Assembly: GCA_041913505.1 (NCBI GenBank)
Contig: JAYSFC010000147.1
Location: 1-8,187 of the forward strand
Source of the DNA: JAYSFC01 sp041913505
GTDB lineage: Bacteria > Pseudomonadota > Gammaproteobacteria > Burkholderiales > Burkholderiaceae_C
DNA: 8,187 nt
Direction: 5' to 3'
The notes beneath the pieces were generated by a model. That model saw only the letters and a list, made by a program, of their open reading frames with translations, was not told the DNA's origin and did no database searches. This document shows, one piece after another, positions 1 to 6,671 of the stretch; within the stretch, counting starts at the first letter, position 1; every line of letters starts with the position of its first letter. A program made the translations under genes and the position numbers.

Positions 1-1907
1 TCAACACCGTGCCGTTCCTCTACAACGCCTACGGCATCGAGATGGCGGCGCGCACCTACTTCGACAAAAGCGCCAAGCAGCTCACGGTGCTGGAGGCCGC
101 CACGCTCGTGGGCATGCTCAAGGGCACGAGCTACTACAACCCCGTGCTCAACCCCGAGCGTGCCGTGCAGCGGCGCAACACCGTGCTCGAGCAGATGACC
201 AAGCGCGGCAAGCTCGCGCCCGAGCAGCTCACGGCCCTGCAAAAGCGCCCGCTGCGCCTGGACTTCGAGCGCCAGGAAGAGCCCCCGGGCCCCGCGCCGC
301 ACTTCGCGCAGCAGTTGCGCAAGTGGCTCATCGCCTGGGCCGACAGCAACGACTACAACCTCTACGCCGACGGCCTCGTGGTGCACACCACCATCGACGC
401 GCGCCTGCAGGACTGGGCCAACCAGGCCGTGGCACGCCAGGGCCGCACACTGCAGGGCGTGGCCAATGGCACCTGGGCCCAGCGCGCGAACTGGAGCCCC
501 GGCAGCCCCCTGGTGCAAACGCTGGTGCGCGAGACGCCCGAGTACCGCGCCGCGCTGCAGTCGGGCCGCAGCGCGGGCGAGGCACTGAAGACGCTCATGG
601 CCGACCGCGCCTTCCTGCAGCGCCTGCGCGAGGACAAGACCCGCGTGCAGGCCGGCCTGCTCGCGCTGGACCCGCGCACCGGCGAAGTCCGCGCCTGGGT
701 GGGCAGCCGCGACTACGCGCAGGACCCGTTTGACCACGTGGCCCAGGCGCGCCGCCAGCCCGGCAGCACCTTCAAGCCCTTCGTGTACGGCGCGGCGCTG
801 GCACAGGGCGCCAAGCCCAGCGACCAGGTGCTGGACCAGAGCGTGGAGATCCAGCTCACGGGCGGCGAGGTCTGGCGCCCGAGCGACGGCGGCCCCCCGA
901 GCGGCCAACCCATGAGCCTGGCCGACGGCCTGGCCTACTCGAAGAACACCATCACGGCCCAGGTCATGCAAAGCGTGGGCCCGGCCCGCGTGGCGCAGCT
1001 CGCGCGCGCCATGGGCGTGCGCCAGAGCCCGCTGCTGCCCGTGCCCGCGCTCGCGCTGGGCACCAGCCCCGTGACGCTGCGTGAAATGGTGAGCGCCTAC
1101 GGCACGCTGGCCGATGGCGGCCTGTACCGCGAGCCGATGCTCGTCACCCGCATCACCGACCGCGACGGCCACGAGCTTGCGCGCTTCGCGCCCCAGCGCG
1201 GCGAGCGCGCGCTGCCCGCCGGCACCGACTACACGCTGCTCGACATGCTGCGCGGCGTGGTGGACAAGGGCACGGGCAGCGCCATCCGCAGCCGCTGGGG
1301 CATCCGGGCCGACGTGGTGGGCAAGACCGGCACCACGCAGGACTACGCCGACGGCTGGTTCATCCTGGCCCACCCGCAGCTCGTGGTGGGCGCCTGGGCG
1401 GGCTTCAACGACAGCCGCATCACGCTGCGCAGCAACCACTGGGGCCAGGGCGCGCACAGCGCGCTGCCCATGGTGGCCGACCTCACGGCCCGCGCGCTGC
1501 GCGCACGCGTGATCGATCCGGCCGCCAAGTTCGAGCCGCCCGACGAGCACCGCTTCTACACCCCGCTGGTCGAGCGCGCACACGACTGGCGCACGCGCCT
1601 GCTGGCCTGGGTGCGGGAGCGGCTGCACCCCGCGCCGCCAGCCCAGCCCCCGGCGCCCTCCGCGCCCGTGGCACCGCCACCGCCGCCCCTGCCGGACGTG
1701 GCGCCCGAGCCCCTGCCTGACGCCAGCGCCCCCGCTGCCCCCGAGGAGGTTCCGGCACAGCCGCCCGCGCCGCTCACGCCGCTAACCCCCTCCACCGTGC
1801 CGCAATGGGACGCCGCGCCACCGCCGCCGTCAGGCGCGTTGATCACCGAAGGCGCCGAGCCCCGTACGCCGCCCCAGCCGCCGGCACCGGCGCCCGCGGC
1901 CCCCTGA
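1..1907 (+). CDS. Class A penicillin-binding protein (PBP1A family), 5'-truncated
   Basis: This is a bifunctional peptidoglycan synthase whose N-terminus lies outside the window; the frame is open from base 3. The first visible residues (AYGIEMAARTYF, then the NPERAVQRRNTVL segment) are the end of the GT51 glycosyltransferase domain. A linker region follows, then a complete penicillin-binding transpeptidase domain with all three active-site motifs: STFK (nucleophile Ser codon at 765-767), SKN (939-947) and KTGT (1323-1334). The family is anchored in the inner membrane and polymerises and cross-links murein in the periplasm; the membrane anchor itself is not visible here. From about base 1626 to the stop the protein becomes an 88-residue Pro/Ala-rich tail with PPPPP and PPPP runs, probably disordered. 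It faces the minus-strand VOC gene, with 16 bases between the stops. The family call is firm; the exact paralogue (mrcA/ponA or other) is not resolved. Confidence 0.95.
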   Translation, partial: NTVPFLYNAYGIEMAARTYFDKSAKQLTVLEAATLVGMLKGTSYYNPVLNPERAVQRRNTVLEQMTKRGKLAPEQLTALQKRPLRLDFERQEEPPGPAPHFAQQLRKWLIAWADSNDYNLYADGLVVHTTIDARLQDWANQAVARQGRTLQGVANGTWAQRANWSPGSPLVQTLVRETPEYRAALQSGRSAGEALKTLMADRAFLQRLREDKTRVQAGLLALDPRTGEVRAWVGSRDYAQDPFDHVAQARRQPGSTFKPFVYGAALAQGAKPSDQVLDQSVEIQLTGGEVWRPSDGGPPSGQPMSLADGLAYSKNTITAQVMQSVGPARVAQLARAMGVRQSPLLPVPALALGTSPVTLREMVSAYGTLADGGLYREPMLVTRITDRDGHELARFAPQRGERALPAGTDYTLLDMLRGVVDKGTGSAIRSRWGIRADVVGKTGTTQDYADGWFILAHPQLVVGAWAGFNDSRITLRSNHWGQGAHSALPMVADLTARALRARVIDPAAKFEPPDEHRFYTPLVERAHDWRTRLLAWVRERLHPAPPAQPPAPSAPVAPPPPPLPDVAPEPLPDASAPAAPEEVPAQPPAPLTPLTPSTVPQWDAAPPPPSGALITEGAEPRTPPQPPAPAPAAP

Positions 1908-1929
1908 GCGCGCACCCGCCCGCTCAGGG
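1902..1929. terminator. Inverted repeat over two convergent stop codons, possible bidirectional terminator
   Basis: CCCTGAGCG (1902-1910) and CGCTCAGGG (1921-1929) form a perfect 9-bp stem with a 10-base loop. The plus-strand stop TGA (1905-1907) and the minus-strand stop (1924-1926) both lie inside the stem. Neither strand has a T-tract after it, so it is not a textbook intrinsic terminator. It may still halt or stabilise both transcripts. The repeat is seen directly; its function is inferred. Confidence 0.5.
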
Positions 1930-2352
1930 CATGGGCAGCGGCACGATCACCATCCACGACACGCCGAAGCGGTCGGCCACCATGCCGAACGACGAGGCGA
2001 AGAACGTGGCCGCGAGCGGCATCTGAACTTGGCCGCCCTCGGCCAGCGCCTCGAAAATGCAGCGCGCCTCGGCATCGTCGGGTGCGGCGATCGAGAGCGA
2101 AAAGCCCTTGAACTGCGCCTGGCCCACGGCCATGCCGTCCGAGGCCATGAGCTGCGTTTCGCCGATCTGGAAGTTGGCGTGCATGACCTTGTCGCCCGGC
2201 ATGGGCGCACAGCCCTCGGGGCCGCCCTGCGCCGGCACGGGACTGTCGCGGTAGCGCATCATCACCGTGACCTGGGCGCCCAGCGCCTTGCCGTAGAAGG
2301 CCAGGGCCTCCTCGCAGCGGCCGTCGAAGAACAGATAGGGCTGGACCTGCAT
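1924..2352 (-). CDS. VOC-superfamily (PhnB-type glyoxalase-like) protein
   Basis: This is a 142-residue cytoplasmic protein of the vicinal-oxygen-chelate fold, PhnB/COG2764 type. The N-terminal YLFFDGRCEEALAFY stretch and the C-terminal FGMVADRFGVSWMV stretch are the signatures of this group; between them lie KVMHANFQIG and LMASDG. Its length matches the family's usual 135-150 residues. Members are dimeric and often bind metal, but most have no established substrate, so none is assigned. The ATG at 2352 is chosen because GGAGG (2361-2365) sits 8 bases upstream and the family motif begins at residue 6. The reading frame stays open 26 codons further upstream, but that part has no family similarity and overlaps a likely promoter. 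It is the last gene of the minus-strand run and faces the PBP gene. Confidence 0.9.
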   Translation of the reverse strand: MQVQPYLFFDGRCEEALAFYGKALGAQVTVMMRYRDSPVPAQGGPEGCAPMPGDKVMHANFQIGETQLMASDGMAVGQAQFKGFSLSIAAPDDAEARCIFEALAEGGQVQMPLAATFFASSFGMVADRFGVSWMVIVPLPMP

Positions 2353-2391
2353 GGTGGAAACCTCCAGTGAAGGGATTTGCCGAAACGATTC

Positions 2392-2420
2392 ACCATAGCC
2401 CAGCGCGATGGCACTGTCCA
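2392..2420 (-). promoter_or_regulatory. Probable sigma70 promoter of the VOC gene
   Basis: Read on the minus strand, TGGACA (2415-2420; five of six matches to TTGACA) is followed by a 17-base spacer and TATGGT (2392-2397; four of six matches to TATAAT). Transcription would start near 2385, giving a leader of about 33 bases that includes the GGAGG ribosome binding site. This would let the VOC gene be expressed separately from the genes upstream. It rests on consensus matching only. Confidence 0.5.
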
Positions 2421-2453
2421 TCGCCCGCAACGCATGGATACACGCAGGCCCCG

Positions 2454-3014
2454 TCAGGGCGCCTTGGGCACGAACCCGATCACGAGCCCGCGCTCCGTCA
2501 CCGTGATGCTGCCCGGCTGCAGGCCCAGCCCGTCGGCCACGGCCAGGTCTTTTTCGCGCAGCTGGTGCAGCACCACCTCGCGCAGCGACTGCTCGGCAAG
2601 CTGGGCGCCGTAGGCATCGAGCAGCTCCGCCATACGCGGCTGCAGGCCCTCGATGCGCAGTGCATTCACGCGCAGCTGGGTGGCGCGGATGGTACGGTCC
2701 GAGGGCTCGTAGCGCAGCCCGAAGTCCACGTCGAACGAGCCCGCGTAGCTGCGCCGCAGCACGGGCCCCGAGGCCAGCACCGCCATGTCGGCGCCGAGCC
2801 GATTCTGCGCAGGCAGCAGGCGCAAGTGCGGCGCCTGCAGGTCGAGGTCGATGAGGCCGGCTACCGGGTAGCGGCGCGGAAACCGGCCCGCTATGGCGCC
2901 CTCGAGCTGCCCGGCAGTGAGGGTGTAGCTCGGCGCGCTGCCAGCGCCGCTGGCGCAGGCGGTGAGTGCGAGGATGAACGAGGCGGAGCAGGCAATCAGG
3001 AGGCGGCGGCGCAT
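2454..3014 (-). CDS. DUF1439 (YceB-like) lipoprotein
   Basis: This is a 186-residue predicted outer-membrane lipoprotein. The N-terminus has Arg-Arg-Arg followed by a hydrophobic stretch and an LTAC lipobox, with the lipidated Cys at residue 20. Alanine follows the Cys, so no inner-membrane retention signal is seen. The mature part starts with YTLTAGQLEGAI and ends with GSITVTERGLVIGFVP, the pattern of the DUF1439 family that includes E. coli YceB. That fold resembles small lipid-binding proteins, but no reaction is established. The internal ATG at 3014 is preferred over the open frame up to 3065 because it puts the signal peptide at the very start; a strong Shine-Dalgarno is not visible. It lies 101 bases upstream of the VOC gene and 87 bases downstream of the cupin gene. 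Confidence 0.85.
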   Translation of the reverse strand: MRRRLLIACSASFILALTACASGAGSAPSYTLTAGQLEGAIAGRFPRRYPVAGLIDLDLQAPHLRLLPAQNRLGADMAVLASGPVLRRSYAGSFDVDFGLRYEPSDRTIRATQLRVNALRIEGLQPRMAELLDAYGAQLAEQSLREVVLHQLREKDLAVADGLGLQPGSITVTERGLVIGFVPKAP

Positions 3015-3101
3015 GGCGGGGTTTTCAGGTGGATCGGCACATTGTGGGACCGCCGCCGCCCGCAACGCCCCGGCGCTGTGTAACCCATCGTGAGCACGGG
3101 G

Positions 3102-3377
3102 CTAGCGGCGGGCCACCCAGTAGGTCGCGCCGCTCGCACCATAGCGCTCGTCGTGCGGCACGCCCGCCGCCAGCTCGAAGCGGTCGCCCGGCAGCAAGTG
3201 GCGTGTGGCGCCACCCACGGAGAGCCACATCTCACCCTGCACCACGAGGGCGTGGGCTCCGAACGGATGGGTGTGCGTGGCCACGACGGTGTCGGGCTGC
3301 CACACGCGCTCCACCACTTCGGTGAACCCCTGGGCGAGCGCCGTGGCGCGGTAGTCTTCGAAGGTAGGGGTGGGCAT
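3102..3377 (-). CDS. Small single-domain cupin protein
   Basis: This is a 91-residue single cupin beta-barrel, probably cytoplasmic. Cupin motif 1 appears as HTHPFGAHALVVQG (His35, His37) and motif 2 as PGDRFELAAGVPH (His75), giving three likely metal ligands. The Glu expected in canonical motif 1 is missing; His42 lies beside that position. The conserved end ERYGASGATYWVARR suggests the small proteobacterial cupins of unknown substrate. The ATG at 3377 is favoured by a perfect AGGAGG (3384-3389) six bases upstream. Stop is TAG. It follows the glutathione S-transferase gene after 70 bases, so the two may share a transcript. Enzyme versus sensor or binding role cannot be decided from sequence. 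Confidence 0.88.
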   Translation of the reverse strand: MPTPTFEDYRATALAQGFTEVVERVWQPDTVVATHTHPFGAHALVVQGEMWLSVGGATRHLLPGDRFELAAGVPHDERYGASGATYWVARR

Positions 3378-3383
3378 GGCGGC

Positions 3384-3389
3384 CCTCCT
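3384..3389 (-). promoter_or_regulatory. Strong ribosome binding site of the cupin gene
   Basis: The minus strand reads AGGAGG six bases before the ATG at 3377. This fixes the cupin start and rules out the much longer open frame that continues upstream to 3578 and runs antiframe through the glutathione S-transferase gene. Confidence 0.8.
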
Positions 3390-3447
3390 TTCGCGGGAGT
3401 GGGACGGGACATTCTCCCGCATCGCCGCCGGTGGCGCAGAAGGGCGT

Positions 3448-4149
3448 TCAGGCCGGACGATGTGGCACCAGCAGCCCCCGCTCCACGGCCGGCCGCGCCA
3501 CGAACGCCGCCAGCGCGCGCTGCACGTTGGGGAAGGCGTCGAAGCCCACGAGCTCGCCCGCACCGTAGTAGCCCACAAGGTTGCGCACCCAGGGGAAGAC
3601 GGCGATGTCGGCGATGGTGTACTCGGGCCCCATGATCCAGTCGCGGCCCGCGAGGCGCTGCTCCAGCACAGCCAGCAGGCGCTTGCTTTCCGCCACGTAG
3701 CGGTCGCGCGGGCGCTTGTCCTCCCAGTCCTTGCCCGCGAACTTGTGGAAGAAGCCCAGCTGGCCGAACATGGGCCCCACGCCGCCCATCTGCCACATGA
3801 GCCACTGCAGCGTCTCGTAGCGCGCAGCCGGGTCCTTGGGGCAAAACTGGCCCGTCTTCTCAGCCAGGTAGACGAGGATGGCGCCCGACTCGAACAGCGC
3901 GAGCGGCTGGCCGCCGGGGCCGTGCGGGTCGATGATGGCGGGGATCTTGTTGTTGGGGTTAAGCGCCAGGAACTCGGGCGAGAACTGGTCGCTGCTGTCG
4001 AAGCTGACCAAGTGCGGCTCGTAGGGCAGGCCCGTTTCCTCGAGCAGGATCGAGACCTTCACGCCGTTGGGCGTGGGCAGCGAGTACAGCTGCAGGCGGT
4101 CGGGGTGCTGGGCGGGCCACTTGGCGGCGATGGGGTGGGCAAGGGTCAT
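3448..4149 (-). CDS. Glutathione S-transferase, nu-class (YfcG/YghU-like)
   Basis: This is a 233-residue cytosolic GST with an N-terminal thioredoxin-like domain (about residues 19-100) and an all-helical C-terminal domain. LYSLPTPNGVKVSILLEE places Thr26 and Asn28 where YfcG/YghU use Thr and Asn to hold glutathione in place of a catalytic Ser or Tyr. NPNNKIPAI supplies the cis-Pro (Pro70), and FESGA (Glu87-Ser88) binds the gamma-glutamyl group. YTIADIAVFPWV is the usual helix-capping box of the second domain. Characterised relatives are disulfide-bond reductases using two glutathiones, with little classical conjugating activity; that role is inferred here. ATG at 4149 is chosen for GGAAG five bases upstream; an in-frame GTG at 4161 lacks a ribosome binding site. 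It lies 43 bases after the Bug receptor gene. Confidence 0.93.
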   Translation of the reverse strand: MTLAHPIAAKWPAQHPDRLQLYSLPTPNGVKVSILLEETGLPYEPHLVSFDSSDQFSPEFLALNPNNKIPAIIDPHGPGGQPLALFESGAILVYLAEKTGQFCPKDPAARYETLQWLMWQMGGVGPMFGQLGFFHKFAGKDWEDKRPRDRYVAESKRLLAVLEQRLAGRDWIMGPEYTIADIAVFPWVRNLVGYYGAGELVGFDAFPNVQRALAAFVARPAVERGLLVPHRPA

Positions 4150-4192
4150 CAGGGCTTCCACGAAAACGGTTGCAAATCAGGTAGAGAGGGCA

Positions 4193-5170
4193 TCAGTCCA
4201 CCGAGGCGCCCGAGGCCTTCACGGCCGCGCCCCACTGGCGGATCTCGCTCGCGATGAAGCGGTCGAACTCCGGGCCCGTGGTGGGCGCGGGCTCGGAGCC
4301 GCGCTCGCGGATGAAGCGCGACAGCGCCTCGCCGCGCAGCAGCTCGGTCACCTCGCGGTTCAGGCGCTGCACCACGTCGGGCGGCGTGCCCTTGGGCGCC
4401 ATGAGGCCGAGCCAGCCCACGGCCTCGAAGTCGCGCAGCGCGGGCAAGCCGCTCTCGCGCACGGTGGGCACGTCGGGCAGCAGCGAAGAGCGCTGGGCCG
4501 AGGTCACGGCCAGCGGCACGGCGCGGCGTGCCTGGATATGGGGCAGCGCGGCCGTGACCGAATCCACCATCAGCGGCACCTGCCCGCCCAGGAAATCGGC
4601 CTGCGCGGGGCCGCTGCCCCGGTAGGGGATGTGGGTGATGAACACCTGCGCGCGCGCCTTCATCATCTCGCCAGAGAGGTGCTGCGTGCCGCCGATGCCG
4701 GCGCTCGCGTAGTTGAGCCGGCCCGGCGCGGCGCGCGCCTGGTCGATGAGCTGGCGCATGCTGGTGATGCCCGAGGCGGGCGTGGCCAGGAAGATCAGCG
4801 GCACCTTGGCGATGAGCGAGATGCCCACGAGGTCCTTGGTGGGGTCGAAGCTGACCTTCTTGTACAGCGTCTGGTTCACGGCCATGGCGCTGCCCGCCAC
4901 GAGCAGCGTGTAGCCGTCGGGCGCGGAGCGCACCACGGCCTCGGTGCCGATGTTGCTGCCCGCGCCGGCCTTGTTCTCGACCACCACGGGCTGGCCCAGG
5001 CGCTGGCCCAGCGGCTCGGCCAGAGCGCGCGCGAAGATGTCGGTGGCCTGCCCCGCTGGGAAGGGCACGATGAGCTTGATAGGCTTGTCGGGCCAGGCCG
5101 CATGGGCCATGGTGGCGGCGCCCAGCGCGAGGCTGGCGGCAGCGGCGAGCAGGAATCGGCGGGAAGGCAT
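4193..5170 (-). CDS. Bug-family (TctC) tripartite tricarboxylate transporter substrate-binding protein
   Basis: This is a 325-residue periplasmic receptor, close to the family norm of about 320. The N-terminus MPSRRF plus a hydrophobic Ala/Leu stretch ends in AHA, with likely cleavage after residue 24. The mature start WPDKPIKLIVPFPAG and the TDIFAR segment (Asp44) are hallmarks of Bug receptors, where the Asp helps bind a ligand carboxylate or amide. Further family marks are GSNIGTEAV, APDGYTLL, LNYASAGIGGTQHL and DVPTVRESGLP. The ligand cannot be predicted. No TctA/TctB membrane genes are in the window, so this is an orphan receptor, common in Burkholderiales. ATG at 5170 is supported by the signal peptide and by GAGGAG (5181-5186) ten bases upstream; the open frame continuing to 5353 is out of frame with the phosphatase gene and is not used. 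Confidence 0.95.
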   Translation of the reverse strand: MPSRRFLLAAAASLALGAATMAHAAWPDKPIKLIVPFPAGQATDIFARALAEPLGQRLGQPVVVENKAGAGSNIGTEAVVRSAPDGYTLLVAGSAMAVNQTLYKKVSFDPTKDLVGISLIAKVPLIFLATPASGITSMRQLIDQARAAPGRLNYASAGIGGTQHLSGEMMKARAQVFITHIPYRGSGPAQADFLGGQVPLMVDSVTAALPHIQARRAVPLAVTSAQRSSLLPDVPTVRESGLPALRDFEAVGWLGLMAPKGTPPDVVQRLNREVTELLRGEALSRFIRERGSEPAPTTGPEFDRFIASEIRQWGAAVKASGASVD

Positions 5171-5237
5171 GGGAAACGGTCTCCTCGAATGGTTATCCAC
5201 CGAGGCTAACGCATCGCGGCGTTTCATGCCGCCCGGC

Positions 5238-5987
5238 TCACTCCAGGTACAGCGCCTGCAGGCGCCCGCGCGCGGCGTCATCCACGCCCAGCACCTGCGC
5301 GAGGTAGCCGTCGAAGCCGCCGGGGTGGCGGTCCACGCCGTCGAGTGCGGCATTCAGGAAATCCTCCTGCACGCGCCACAGCACCTCGAGCACTTCCCGC
5401 GGCGTGGGGCCCGCCAGGCCTTCGGGGCGGCGGTAGAGCGTGTTGGTGAGCAGGTAGTCCTGCATCACCACGTCGCGCGGCACGCCGAGCGCGAGCAGGA
5501 CCAGCGCGGCAGCGAAGCCCGTGCGGTCCTTGCCCGCCGTGCAGTGGAAGACCAGCGGCACGTTGCTCGCCAGCAGCAGTGCGAACAGTTGCGCGAAGCG
5601 CGGCGCGTTCTCGCCAGCGAAGCCGCGGTAGGTGTCCTGCATGAGGCCCACGGCCTCGCGCGCCGTGAGGGCGTGGCCCGCCTGCAGCAGCTGCTGGGCG
5701 CGCTGCACCACCGTGGGCTCGATGGTGAGCGCGTGCTGCTCCACGCGCTTCAGCGTGTAGCCGAGCGCGGCACGCTCGTGCACGCCGCGGAAATCCACCG
5801 CGCGCGCGATGCCCAGCGCGGCAAGCCGTTCCCGGTCATCGGCCGTGAGCGCGGCCAGATGGTCGGCGCGGAAGACCCGGCGCCATTTCACGCGCCGCCC
5901 GCCCGCACCGGCATAGCCGCCCAGGTCGCGGAAGTTGCTGGCGCCCGCCAGCGGCACGCAACGCGAAGGATCGGAAGAAGGGGTCAT
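5238..5987 (-). CDS. Tyrosine/dual-specificity protein phosphatase, PtpB/LipA type (Y_phosphatase3)
   Basis: This is a 249-residue phosphatase. The N-terminal SNFRDLGGY motif (residues 17-25) and the P-loop HCTAGKDRTG (residues 148-157) define the family of Mycobacterium tuberculosis PtpB and Listeria LipA. Cys149 is the nucleophile, Arg155 binds phosphate, and Asp154 matches the P-loop Asp that PtpB uses as general acid. The Lys and Asp in the loop are associated with activity on phosphotyrosine, phosphoserine/threonine and phosphoinositides. No signal peptide or membrane segment is seen. ATG at 5987 has AGGA (5995-5998) seven bases upstream, and the first family motif begins soon after it. 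It follows the methyltransferase gene after 29 bases, so the two are probably co-transcribed. The substrate is unknown. Confidence 0.93.
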   Translation of the reverse strand: MTPSSDPSRCVPLAGASNFRDLGGYAGAGGRRVKWRRVFRADHLAALTADDRERLAALGIARAVDFRGVHERAALGYTLKRVEQHALTIEPTVVQRAQQLLQAGHALTAREAVGLMQDTYRGFAGENAPRFAQLFALLLASNVPLVFHCTAGKDRTGFAAALVLLALGVPRDVVMQDYLLTNTLYRRPEGLAGPTPREVLEVLWRVQEDFLNAALDGVDRHPGGFDGYLAQVLGVDDAARGRLQALYLE

Positions 5988-6016
5988 GGGCAAATCCTGG
6001 CTTGTGCGGCCTGCGG

Positions 6017-6631
6017 TTACGCACCCGCGCATTCGAGCTCGAACAGCGGCACCTGCGCCCGGCGGCTCAGCCACAGTCCGCCGCCCAGCGCGCGGAAGTG
6101 CCGCGACAGCCCGCGCCGGTACAGCTCGGCACGGTGGCGCAGCAGGCGCGCATCGGTGAGGTCTTCGTCGATGATGTCGCGCTCGTAGTCCTCGCGCGTG
6201 ACCGCCTCGAGGTAAAGCGTGCCCCGGCACAGGGAGCCCAGGTTGGCCAGCGCGCGCTGCAGGTCCGGCGGGCTCAGGTAGGGCAGCACGCCCTGGCAGA
6301 TCACGAAGTCGAACGGCTCGGCGGGGTCGTGCGCCGCGTAGTCCACCACCGATCCGCGCTCCCAGCCGTAGCGCTGGCACAGGTATTCGCTGAACTCCAC
6401 GCCGTGGTAGCTCGCATCCGGGAACTGCCGCGCCACCATGTCCTTCCACAAACCGATGCCGCAGCCCATGTCGAGCACGCGGTGCACCGGCACGCGCAGG
6501 TAGTGCAGGTACGCGCCCACGAAGGCGCCGAGCCGCTCGGCATGCTGCGGATCGACCACGCTGGTTTTCTTGTCGAAATAGAAGCGCTCGTAGTACGCCT
6601 CGTCGAAGAGGGTGGGGTTGGCGGATTGCAC
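6017..6631 (-). CDS. Class I SAM-dependent methyltransferase
   Basis: This is a 204-residue Rossmann-fold methyltransferase, probably cytoplasmic. SAM motif I is VLDMGCGIG (residues 52-60); Glu79 in YHGVEFSEYL is the acidic residue expected at the end of strand 2 to hold the ribose; FDFVICQGVLPYL is the motif IV-like strand. The N-terminal YYERFYFDKKTSVVD segment is rich in aromatic and charged residues and probably caps the active site. I do not recognise the subfamily and cannot name a substrate. The start is GTG at 6631, supported by AGGA (6639-6642) seven bases upstream; there is no better ATG nearby in frame. Stop is TAA. It lies 40 bases after the DUF4124-like gene and 29 bases before the phosphatase gene. 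Confidence 0.88.
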   Translation of the reverse strand: MQSANPTLFDEAYYERFYFDKKTSVVDPQHAERLGAFVGAYLHYLRVPVHRVLDMGCGIGLWKDMVARQFPDASYHGVEFSEYLCQRYGWERGSVVDYAAHDPAEPFDFVICQGVLPYLSPPDLQRALANLGSLCRGTLYLEAVTREDYERDIIDEDLTDARLLRHRAELYRRGLSRHFRALGGGLWLSRRAQVPLFELECAGA

Positions 6632-6638
6632 GGATAAG

Positions 6639-6642
6639 TCCT
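6639..6642 (-). promoter_or_regulatory. Ribosome binding site fixing the GTG start of the methyltransferase
   Basis: The minus strand reads AGGA, seven bases before the GTG at 6631. It lies immediately downstream of a run of eight C residues on the minus strand (6645-6652). Without this site the GTG start would be doubtful. Confidence 0.6.
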
Positions 6643-6644
6643 GT

Positions 6645-6652
6645 GGGGGGGG
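6645..6652 (-). repeat. Homopolymer of eight C (minus strand) in a leader
   Basis: Eight consecutive G on the plus strand lie in the 40-base gap between the DUF4124-like stop and the methyltransferase start, two bases from the AGGA site. It is noncoding, so length change would not shift a frame. It is also a place where sequencing length errors are common. Confidence 0.7.
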
Positions 6653-6671
6653 CGCGAACGCCGGGCGCGGT

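Noticed and set aside
2367..3083. Plus-strand open frame opposite the DUF1439 lipoprotein
   Set aside because: The minus strand encodes a signal peptide, a lipobox and family motifs; the plus frame shows none of these.
3015..3101. Promoter upstream of the DUF1439 lipoprotein (CACAAT-like -10)
   Set aside because: No acceptable -35 is found 16-18 bases away; the nearest TTGCGG gives a spacer of about 13 bases.
4067..5209. Long plus-strand open frame (380 codons) opposite the Bug receptor and GST
   Set aside because: It is antisense to two clear family members. Its translation is Arg/Ala/Gly/His rich with no recognisable domain, as expected for a shadow frame in high-GC DNA.
5216..5232. GCGGC/GCCGC hairpin downstream of the phosphatase as a terminator
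   Set aside because: The stem is only 5 bp with a 7-base loop and no T-tract, and such matches are frequent by chance at this GC content.
4944..6188. Plus-strand open frame of 414 codons
   Set aside because: It is antisense to the phosphatase, Bug and methyltransferase genes. It is low-complexity and shows no ribosome binding site or family signature.
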